Assembly: GCA_050742535.1 (NCBI GenBank)
Contig: JBOGIQ010000026.1
Location: 1-31,595 of the forward strand
Reading direction: 5' to 3'
DNA from: Gp6-AA40 sp050742535
GTDB lineage: Bacteria; Acidobacteriota; Vicinamibacteria; Vicinamibacterales; UBA2999
Length of the DNA: 31,595 nucleotides
The notes beneath the pieces were generated by a model that was not told the DNA's origin, searched no databases, and was given only the letters and a program-made list of their open reading frames with translations. Below, in pieces: positions 15,068-21,700 of this stretch (within the stretch, counting starts at the first letter, position 1; each line of letters opens with the position of its first letter). A program made the position numbers and the translations under genes.

Positions 15068-15716
15068 CGCTGCGACGGCCCCCTTCCGTTCGAGTAGATC
15101 ACGCGGCCAGCACGAATGGTGTGCCGGACGCGAACGAAGTTGCGGACGTCTGCGATCGGATCTCCCTCCAGCACGACGAGGTCCGCGTCCGCACCAACGG
15201 CAATCCGCCCGGTTTGCTCGGCGCCAGTAAATCGTCGAGCGGGGGCGCTCGTCAGCGACCGAAGGATGTCGTGTCCGCTCATGCCCGCCAGCTGCATCGA
15301 CACATACTCTTCGGCCGGATCGTAGTCGGGAATGAAGCCGACGTCGGTTCCAAACAGGATCTCTCCACCTGCCTCGTGGAACTCGCGAACCTGCTGCAGG
15401 AGGTCGACGCGGTGTCCCATTGCGTGTCGGAAAAGTGGACGTGGCTGTTCCAGAAGCCAGCGGCAACGGTCAAACCCTCGCCAGCGATCGTCTGCGCGCC
15501 CTGCGGAACCGTGACAGCCGCGCGATCTCCGACAGCGGTAATCCGGCCGTTGGTGACGATGACCGTACCGTTCTCGAGCGTTGGCTGGCCAGGAAACGTA
15601 TAGACGCGCGCGCCAACGATGGCCAGCGCGTTCGCTGGTCGGTTCGACGCTTGTCCTGCAGCGATAGCGACGAATGCCAGCGCCACGAGCCCGGCCAGGC
15701 CTATCGCGTTCTTCAT
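15064..15716 (-). pseudogene. Amidohydrolase remnant with large internal deletion and frameshift
   Basis: Two frames together show both ends of an imidazolonepropionase-like amidohydrolase. From 15716 down to about 15410: signal peptide 'LVALAFVAIAAGQ', then 'IVGARVYTFPGQPTLENGTVIV' split over the N-terminal beta domain, ending 'WNSHVHFSDTQW' (metal HxH). In a different frame from about 15420 to 15064: 'REFHEAGGEILFGTDVGF' (metal Asp) through 'GADADLVVLEGDP' to the C-terminus. Family members I know are about 430-450 residues, so around 190 residues of the barrel, including the Lys and two His metal ligands, appear missing at 15405-15425. The ribosome site (GGAG, 5 bases) and the ATGA overlap with the MBL gene survive. 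An assembly error is the main alternative. Confidence 0.75.
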
Positions 15717-15745
15717 CGCCTCTCCGTCGGCGGATTCTATAGTCT

Positions 15746-15765
15746 CTTCCGCCTAAAGGCGGAAG
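15746..15765. repeat. CTTCCGCC-TAAA-GGCGGAAG hairpin repeat
   Basis: An 8-bp perfect stem with a four-base loop, a variant of the cluster at 1941-2043. It lies between the amidohydrolase remnant and the alpha/beta hydrolase gene. The hydrolase stop codon (complement of 15753-15755) lies across the stem top and loop. No U-run follows. Confidence 0.75.
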
Positions 15766-16748
15766 CTCCGGTTGATGAGCTCCCGCACGGCGGCGACGAT
15801 CAGTTCAGGCTGGTCGAACTGCACCCAGTGCGTGCTGCGATCCGCCACGACGTGCCGCGCCGCGGACGCGCGCAAGGCGAGGGCGCGATGCTGGGCGATC
15901 TCCTCCGGCGGATGGTTGCCGCTCGAGATGACGATCACCGGGATGCCCTCGGGCGGCAGCGTGGCTTCGATGGCCGGTCCCTCGGTTTCCAGCACGCGCA
16001 GGTGCGCGGCCATGGATCGAAAGCATTTGGGATCGCACCACACTTCCTGGACCATCGGATGCACGTCCGTCGGCAGCTTGCGCACTTCGCCAACCAGCCG
16101 TTGCAGAGTACCGGCCGCGGTCGGTCCGAACACCTTCACGAGGCGCCGGGGCGCTCCCGGCGCGCCACCGGTCAGCAGCGTCAGAGACGCGCGCACGATG
16201 CCAAGCTGCGCCAGCACCCCACCGACTCTCGACAGCCGCCTGCCCCGCCTGATCAGTCGGCGCTGTTGCGCCGTCATCGCCAGCCACTCCGTCGGCGGAT
16301 CGACCAGCACCAGCCCGACAACGCGATCCGGATGCCTTGCTGCATAGGCGCGAACCACGAAACTGCCGAAGGAATGTCCGACGAGGACGTATCGCTCGCC
16401 GGCGGCGACGCGATCCAGGACGCAGGCCAGCTCGTCGACGATGCGATAGAAGGTTCTGGGCGACGAGGCGGCGTCACTCCAGGCGAATCCCGCACGGTCG
16501 TACGCGCACACTCGGGTGAACGTGGCGATTTCAGGCTGCACCAGCGACCAGCTGAGCGACGAGGCGGCGATTCCGGATTCAAGCAGCACCAGCGGGGTGC
16601 CGGATCCAGCGCACCGCGCGTGCAGGCGGTGACCGCCGACGTCGATCAGCGATCCCGTCGGCGCGAACTGTCGCCGGCGAATCGCGACCTGCTGGTAGAC
16701 CACGCCTGCGAGGACAAGCGCCACGACCACTGCCGCTGCAGCGCCCAC
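15753..16748 (-). CDS. Membrane-anchored alpha/beta hydrolase
   Basis: The 331-residue protein has one N-terminal membrane helix (about 3-20, 'AAAVVVALVLAGVVY') followed by an alpha/beta hydrolase domain: 'IDVGGHRLHARCAGSG', an oxyanion strand 'VLLESGI', 'CAYDRAGFAWS', nucleophile elbow GHSFG (Ser126), and a C-terminal His307 ('STHWVQFDQPE'). It would hydrolyse an ester, amide or similar bond at the membrane; the substrate is unknown. The frame extends to 16898 but overlaps the TIGR03435 gene; the GTG at 16748, just after that gene's stop (16753), fits best, with only a weak ribosome site. Spacing implies co-transcription with the TIGR03435 gene. Its stop lies in a hairpin repeat. Confidence 0.85.
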   Translation of the reverse strand: MGAAAAVVVALVLAGVVYQQVAIRRRQFAPTGSLIDVGGHRLHARCAGSGTPLVLLESGIAASSLSWSLVQPEIATFTRVCAYDRAGFAWSDAASSPRTFYRIVDELACVLDRVAAGERYVLVGHSFGSFVVRAYAARHPDRVVGLVLVDPPTEWLAMTAQQRRLIRRGRRLSRVGGVLAQLGIVRASLTLLTGGAPGAPRRLVKVFGPTAAGTLQRLVGEVRKLPTDVHPMVQEVWCDPKCFRSMAAHLRVLETEGPAIEATLPPEGIPVIVISSGNHPPEEIAQHRALALRASAARHVVADRSTHWVQFDQPELIVAAVRELINRSFRL

Positions 16749-16752
16749 ACGC

Positions 16753-17553
16753 TCAATCCAGCGTCGGCCGCTCGATGCTGTCGACGAGGAGGAACTCGAC
16801 CGGTCCGCGTTGTGAATCAAGCCGGAGACCAAGTTGTTCCTGCAACGCCGCGAAGATCGACGGCGCGTCGTTGGACTGCGCGCTGCTGTTGCGCGCATTA
16901 TCCGGGGTCCACTTCAGTTCGATGTCGAATGATCCGGTGAGGCCGGTGCGGTCGAGCACCATCCGGTTCAACCCGAAGCCGCCAAGTGCCGCCGCCAGTT
17001 GCTCCATCGACTGGCCGGTACCAACCAATCGCCCCGTCGTGTCGTTGGTCGAGGTATTCATTCCGCATGGACTGGGAGTGCCCGGCTGCGCGGCAGCGCA
17101 GTTCTGCGTCGACGGTTTCAGCTGCGGTCCCAACCTGCCGTCACCGCGAGCCAGGACGAGGCCGTAAACCTGTTCCTGCCGTGTTTCGGTGTGCGCGACC
17201 AGCTTGAAGCGATCGCGCAGGAGCGCCCGCGTCATCGCCGGGTTGTCCGGCTTCGCGTTCTCCGGAGGACGAGCCTGGATGTCGAAACGATCCGAACCGA
17301 TCCATCGCGGACCGCTGGCGAGCTGAAACGGACGCAGCCGGTACGCATAGATGATCAGCTGGTGCGCCGTCACGTTCGTGGCAGTAAAGCTGCCGCCGCG
17401 CCCACTGGTCGATGAATTCACAGCGCCGCTGTTGTTGGGCCTCACTGAGGCCACCTCGAAGGCCACGTCAACTGATGTCGGGATTGGTGTCTGCGCGGAC
17501 AACGCCACCCAGAACAACCCCGAGAGAGCGAGGGTCGCGTAGATCGCTTTCAT
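16753..17553 (-). CDS. TIGR03435 family secreted protein
   Basis: This 266-residue protein shows the full layout of the acidobacterial TIGR03435 family: signal peptide (1-20, 'LFWVALSAQ'), 'FEVASVRPNNSG', a Gly/Ser-rich 'SGRGGSFTATNVTAHQLI' region, 'YRLRPFQLASGPRWIGSDRF', 'RALLRDRFKLVAHTETR', 'GRLGPQLKPST', 'VLDRTGLTGSFDIEL' and 'SIFAALQEQLGL'. The function is unknown; I infer only that it acts outside the cytoplasm. I chose the ATG at 17553 because it starts the signal peptide; a GTG at 17589 is in frame but adds unlikely residues. It is divergent from dapD with 58 bp between starts, and the alpha/beta hydrolase follows on the same strand. The first gene of the window is a paralogue. Confidence 0.88.
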   Translation of the reverse strand: MKAIYATLALSGLFWVALSAQTPIPTSVDVAFEVASVRPNNSGAVNSSTSGRGGSFTATNVTAHQLIIYAYRLRPFQLASGPRWIGSDRFDIQARPPENAKPDNPAMTRALLRDRFKLVAHTETRQEQVYGLVLARGDGRLGPQLKPSTQNCAAAQPGTPSPCGMNTSTNDTTGRLVGTGQSMEQLAAALGGFGLNRMVLDRTGLTGSFDIELKWTPDNARNSSAQSNDAPSIFAALQEQLGLRLDSQRGPVEFLLVDSIERPTLD

Positions 17554-17611
17554 AGCTGACAAGTCTAGACGGAGAGGTGCCTGTCGCACTTATCATTTGG
17601 TGATGGTTGTG

Positions 17612-18430
17612 ATGTCCGGTTATCAGACGATGATCGAGGACGCCTTCGACCGCCGATCCGAGATTACGCCCGCGACCGTCGATTCCGGGCTTGCCCGGGC
17701 GCTCGACGAGATTCTGCTGGAACTCAACGCGGGCCGTCTTCGCGTCGCGGAGAAGATCGATGGCACCTGGGTCACGCACCAGTGGGTGAAGAAGGCGGTG
17801 CTCCTCTACTTCAGGACGCACGACAACCACGTGATGCCCGGCGGCGGCCGCTCCTGGTTCGACAAGGTGCCGCTGCGCTTCGCCGGCTATACGGACGAGC
17901 AGTTCCGCCAGGATGGGTTCCGCGTCGTTCCGCCGGCGACGGTTCGCGCCGGCGCCTTCATCGGCCGTAACGTCGTGCTGATGCCGTCCTACGTCAACAT
18001 CGGCGCCTACGTCGGTGAGGGCACGATGGTGGACACCTGGGCGACGGTCGGCTCCTGCGCCCAGATCGGCAAGAACGTTCATCTCTCCGGCGGCGCCGGC
18101 ATCGGCGGCGTCCTCGAGCCGCTGCAGGCCAACCCGACGATCATCGAGGACAACTGTTTCGTCGGGGCGCGATCGGAGATCGTCGAGGGGGTCATCGTCG
18201 AGGAGAACGCCGTGATCTCGATGGGCGTCTTCATCGGCCAGAGCACGAAGATCTACGATCGCGCGACCCGCGAGGTGATCTACGGGCGCGTGCCCGCCGG
18301 ATCGGTCGTGGTGCCGGGCAGCCTGCCATCGGCGGACGGCACGCATTCGCTGTACTGTGCGGTCATCGTCAAACGCGTCGACGCGGCCACGCGCGCAAAG
18401 ACATCCATTAACGAGCTCCTGAGGAATTGA
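17612..18430 (+). CDS. dapD: 2,3,4,5-tetrahydropyridine-2,6-dicarboxylate N-succinyltransferase
   Basis: DapD transfers succinyl from succinyl-CoA to tetrahydrodipicolinate in the succinylase route to meso-diaminopimelate and lysine. The 272-residue length matches E. coli DapD (274). The N-terminal helical domain ('IEDAFDRRSEITPATVDS') is followed by hexapeptide left-handed beta-helix repeats (about 110-230), with 'PSYVNIGAYVGEGTMVDTWA', 'GSCAQIGKNVHLSGGAGIGG' and 'EPLQANPTIIEDNCFVGARS' typical of the active trimer. In-frame upstream starts exist (TTG 17597, ATG 17603); the ATG at 17612 fits E. coli DapD best. It is followed 10 bp later by dapE, so the two form an operon. Confidence 0.95.
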   Translation: MSGYQTMIEDAFDRRSEITPATVDSGLARALDEILLELNAGRLRVAEKIDGTWVTHQWVKKAVLLYFRTHDNHVMPGGGRSWFDKVPLRFAGYTDEQFRQDGFRVVPPATVRAGAFIGRNVVLMPSYVNIGAYVGEGTMVDTWATVGSCAQIGKNVHLSGGAGIGGVLEPLQANPTIIEDNCFVGARSEIVEGVIVEENAVISMGVFIGQSTKIYDRATREVIYGRVPAGSVVVPGSLPSADGTHSLYCAVIVKRVDAATRAKTSINELLRN

Positions 18431-18440
18431 GGCGTCGGCC

Positions 18441-19598
18441 ATGACACCGACGACCGACATCCAGCAGGACACATTAGAGCTGGCCGAGCGCCTCATCGCC
18501 TGCCGGTCGCTGACACCGGACGATGGCGGCGCGCTGGACATGATTGCGGCGCGGCTGACGCAGGCCGGCTTCGCCTGCGAGCGGATCGATCGCGGTCCCG
18601 TCAGGAACCTGTGGGCACGCCGCGGAAGCGCCGCGCCTCTCATCTGCCTTGCCGGCCATGTCGACGTTGTGCCGCCGGGCCCGGTGGATCGCTGGACGAG
18701 CGACCCATTCTCGCCAACCCGGCGCGATGGCCGCCTGTTCGGGCGCGGTGCCGCGGACATGAAGGTATCCGTCGCGGCTTTGGTCACGGCCGCGGAGCGC
18801 TTCGTCGGCCGGGAGCCGCATCATCGCGGATCGTTGACGCTTCTCTTCACCTCGGACGAGGAAGGGGCGGGAATCGACGGTACAGCTGCCGTTGTCCGCG
18901 AACTGCAGGCGCGCGGGGACCGCATCGACGCATGCATCATCGGTGAGCCGACGTCGGTCGAGCGCCTGGGCGATACGATCAAGAACGGCCGCCGCGGATC
19001 GCTGAATGGTGTGCTGCGGGTCAACGGCATTCAGTGCCATATCGCCTATCCCGAGCGCGGGCGCAATCCGGTGCAGGCCGCGCTGCCGGCGTTGGCCGAG
19101 CTGGCGGCAACGGAATGGGACCGCGGCAACGAATACTTCTCGCCGACCAGCTTCCAGATCTCCGACATCCATGCGGGCACCGGCGCGAACAACATCATCC
19201 CGGGTTCGCTCGACGTCATGTTCAACTTCCGCTTTTCCACGGAATCAACCGCGGATCAACTGAGGGCGCGCGTGCAGGCGGTGCTCGACGCGCATCGGCT
19301 CGACTATGAGGTGAACTGGTCGCTCTCCGGCTCGCCGTTTCTATCGCCGCGAGGCGGTCTGGTGGACGTGATCAGCGCGGCGGTGGCGCAGGTCACCGGC
19401 GTCACGCCGGCACTGTCAACGAGCGGCGGCACGTCGGACGGACGTTTTCTGGCCGGCGTGTCGCGTGAGGTCGTGGAGTTCGGTCCGCTCAGCGCATCGA
19501 TTCACGGCATCGACGAACACGTCCTCATCGCCGATATCGGACCGCTGAGCGAGGTGTACGAGCGGACGCTGGCCATGCTGCTGCCGCGCACCGCGTAA
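18441..19598 (+). CDS. dapE: Succinyl-diaminopimelate desuccinylase
   Basis: The 385-residue cytoplasmic M20 metallopeptidase-family enzyme removes succinate from N-succinyl-LL-diaminopimelate. Conserved motifs: 'LAGHVDVVPPG' (Zn-binding His, catalytic Asp), 'GRGAADMK' (bridging Asp), 'FTSDEEGAG' (catalytic Glu), 'IIGEPTSVERLGDTIKNGRRGS', 'HIAYPERGRNP' (dimerisation domain) and 'STSGGTSDGRF'. These are specific enough for DapE rather than a generic M20 peptidase, and linkage to dapD confirms it. The aminotransferase step between them (dapC/argD) is not in the window. The ATG has a GAGG 8 bases upstream. The only gene 3' of it, on the other strand, ends 7 bp away. Confidence 0.95.
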   Translation: MTPTTDIQQDTLELAERLIACRSLTPDDGGALDMIAARLTQAGFACERIDRGPVRNLWARRGSAAPLICLAGHVDVVPPGPVDRWTSDPFSPTRRDGRLFGRGAADMKVSVAALVTAAERFVGREPHHRGSLTLLFTSDEEGAGIDGTAAVVRELQARGDRIDACIIGEPTSVERLGDTIKNGRRGSLNGVLRVNGIQCHIAYPERGRNPVQAALPALAELAATEWDRGNEYFSPTSFQISDIHAGTGANNIIPGSLDVMFNFRFSTESTADQLRARVQAVLDAHRLDYEVNWSLSGSPFLSPRGGLVDVISAAVAQVTGVTPALSTSGGTSDGRFLAGVSREVVEFGPLSASIHGIDEHVLIADIGPLSEVYERTLAMLLPRTA

Positions 19599-19604
19599 CA
19601 GGGG

Positions 19605-20129
19605 TCAGCGGCGCACGCTGGCGTCGCCGTCGAACTCGGCGCGAGCGGCTGCCTGCTCCATGCCAATCCGGCCGGCGACGATCTCGGCACGCGCGTAGCT
19701 TTCCGGACGGATCGGCACGCCGGCCATCCCGCGCAGCATCGCCAGCTGACCGACGTGCGTCAGCGCATCGGCGAGCGGACCCTGAATCAGCTTTTCGACC
19801 GGGTGCTCGAGCGGACCGCGCAGCGACTCCTTCGAGGCGAGCGCGCCATCGAGCGCGGCGAGGCGATCGAAGAAGCGCGCCACCTCCGCATCCCAGTCAT
19901 CGCTTCCTTCCGCCTTCCACGACGCATCTCCCTGCGCCATGCGGACGGCCCACGACATCAAATCGGCCAGATGCGCCACGATGAGCACTGGCTGTCTCGT
20001 CGAGGAGCCGAATGTCCTGCTGCCGAAGTTCGACGGCGTCTCGCGCAGGACCTTCGCGGCACGATAGTTCAGCGTTGCAACCAGGTGGCGCAGCACGGTC
20101 CGCGCCGCATCGAGGTGACTGGGATCCAC
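19605..20129 (-). CDS. DinB/YfiT-like four-helix protein
   Basis: The 174-residue protein looks like the DinB-like fold, a four-helix bundle that often binds a divalent metal through three His. Candidate ligands appear in 'LVATLNYRAAKVL', 'LIVAHLADLMSWAVRMAQ' and 'DALTHVGQLAMLRGMAG', the last being the usual place of the third His. Members include bacillithiol/mycothiol transferases and many of unknown role; nothing here fixes the substrate. The frame extends to 20207, but I chose the GTG at 20129 because GGAGGG lies 7 bases upstream and the fold starts at once. It converges with dapE (6 bp apart) and diverges from the diguanylate cyclase across about 200 bp in which I see no clear promoter or repeat. 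Confidence 0.75.
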   Translation of the reverse strand: MDPSHLDAARTVLRHLVATLNYRAAKVLRETPSNFGSRTFGSSTRQPVLIVAHLADLMSWAVRMAQGDASWKAEGSDDWDAEVARFFDRLAALDGALASKESLRGPLEHPVEKLIQGPLADALTHVGQLAMLRGMAGVPIRPESYARAEIVAGRIGMEQAAARAEFDGDASVRR

Positions 20130-20330
20130 GTAAAACCCTCCAACTTTTGAACACGCGCGCCCGAGCGTGTTCCGTAGTGAACCTCGCCCGCTATCTCGAA
20201 CATACACAATCGGTTACGCGACGATGACGAGAAGCGCTGTGCCGAGTCGCATCATGGCGCACACCGTTGCACGGTCGCTGCAATTTGACGGAAATCATTC
20301 CACCCGAAAGCCTTAGCTTAAACCCGGGCC

Positions 20331-21656
20331 GTGGCACTCCCGTTGCTCAGTTGTGCAGCGACGATAGGTTCACTCGTGTCAGCTTCCGTTCACTCGCAGC
20401 CACGACAGTGGCAGGTGCACGCTGGTGGAAAGATCACCCGTGTCCACTCGAAGGCGCAGGCGTCGAATCCGACGACGCGGCGGCGCACGGACCTGCAGGT
20501 CACGCCGCTCGCGGCGCGCTTGTACGTGGGCGTTGTGTGCGCAGTTGGCGCAGCGGTCCTCGTCGGGGCCGCCGATGGCGGTACGGACCAGCCGTACGCG
20601 CTCGTCGCCTTCTTCGCTATTTCCCTGATCGCGTCGCTCGCACGAGTGGAAATCGGGTTGGGAGGCGGCGCCACCCTCACGGCGTGTCACATCACCGACC
20701 TGCTTGCGCTGTTGATCTGCGGTCCTGACGCGGCAGTACTGGTGTCGGCGGGGAGTGCCTGGACGCAGTGCGCGGTCCGCAGCCGGACGAAGAATCCGCT
20801 GCATCAGACGCTGTTCAGCATCGCGGCGCTCGCGCTGTCGATGGCGGTGGCCGGCCGTGTCTACGTTGAACTCGGCGGTGCCGCGGCTGGCCCGTCGCTT
20901 CTGTTGAAGCCGTTCGCGGCGGCGACCACGGTGTTCTTTATCCTGAATTCCGGTTTGGTGGCCGGCGCCGTGTCGCTGTCGACGGGCGATTCAATCCGCG
21001 CCGTCTGGTCCGATTTCATCCTGTCGGTCTGGCCGGGCTATCTGATCGGCGCGGGCCTCAGCGCCGTCATCGCGCAGGGCATCAACTCGCAGGACTACTG
21101 GCTGGTGCCGCTGCTGGCGGCGTCGCTGGCGGTGCTGCACCGCAACTATCAGGCATGCCTCGCGCGCATGGCCGACGGCATCACCGACGAACTGACCGGT
21201 TTGCCGAACAAGCGCTTCGCCATCGATTACGTCCAGCGGGAGCTCGCGCGCGTGACGCGCACCGGCGGCAAGCTGACACTGGCGCTGCTCGACATGGACG
21301 GCTTCAAGCGGGTCAACGACATCGGCGGCCACGCCGGCGGCGACCGCGCGCTGCGGCATGTCGCCGCGTGCCTCTCGCGGACGCTGCGCGTCACCGACCT
21401 GTGCGCGCGCTACGGCGGCGACGAGTTCCTGATCGTCCTTCCCGGGTGCAGCGGACCGGATGCGCTGCGGCGGATCGAGAAGATGCAGGCCGAAATCACG
21501 GCCACCGGCAAGGAGGCAAACTTCGAGGCCGAGTTGAGCGTCTGCGCCGGAATCGCGGTGTTCCCCAGGGACGGAAAGACCTTCGAAGCGCTCTTCGCCA
21601 CTGCCGACGCGCGCATGTATCGCGGCAAGTTCTCGCGCGCCCGCCGCCTCGGCTGA
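20331..21656 (+). CDS. Membrane diguanylate cyclase with GGDEF domain
   Basis: The protein (up to 441 residues) has a membrane module (about residues 55-280) and a C-terminal GGDEF domain with active motif GGDEF at 362-366 ('YGGDEFLIVLPG') and an inhibitory site RxxD at 353-356, exactly five residues before it. It should make c-di-GMP from two GTP with product inhibition. The membrane module aligns with that of the hybrid kinase at 9093, sharing a 'TQC' motif (C147 here, C125 there), a following 'NPL..TLFS.AALALSM' stretch and an 'N.GLVA.A..LST' stretch. The first ~50 residues from the GTG at 20331 look non-conserved and no ribosome site was found, so the start is probably later. The likely target in this window is the PilZ pair on BcsA. 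Confidence 0.9.
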   Translation: MALPLLSCAATIGSLVSASVHSQPRQWQVHAGGKITRVHSKAQASNPTTRRRTDLQVTPLAARLYVGVVCAVGAAVLVGAADGGTDQPYALVAFFAISLIASLARVEIGLGGGATLTACHITDLLALLICGPDAAVLVSAGSAWTQCAVRSRTKNPLHQTLFSIAALALSMAVAGRVYVELGGAAAGPSLLLKPFAAATTVFFILNSGLVAGAVSLSTGDSIRAVWSDFILSVWPGYLIGAGLSAVIAQGINSQDYWLVPLLAASLAVLHRNYQACLARMADGITDELTGLPNKRFAIDYVQRELARVTRTGGKLTLALLDMDGFKRVNDIGGHAGGDRALRHVAACLSRTLRVTDLCARYGGDEFLIVLPGCSGPDALRRIEKMQAEITATGKEANFEAELSVCAGIAVFPRDGKTFEALFATADARMYRGKFSRARRLG

Positions 21657-21659
21657 CCC

Positions 21660-21700
21660 CAGCTACCCAGGCAACCCAGCTACCCAGGCAACCCAACTAC
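21660..21700. repeat. 17-bp tandem repeat between convergent genes
   Basis: CAGCTACCCAGGCAACC occurs twice head to tail (21660-21676 and 21677-21693) with a third partial, diverged copy (CAACTAC). It fills nearly the whole 40-bp space between the diguanylate cyclase and GH9 genes, and the GH9 stop codon (21697-21699, minus strand) is in the last copy. Confidence 0.8.

Noticed and set aside
15420..16940. A 506-codon plus-strand open frame
   Set aside because: It lies antisense to the alpha/beta hydrolase and neighbouring genes, which have clear catalytic motifs; no recognisable domain in the antisense product.
20285..20320. TTGACG followed by TTAGCTTAAA as a promoter of the diguanylate cyclase
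   Set aside because: The spacer is about 22 bases, too long for a sigma-70 promoter, and the -10 match is weak.
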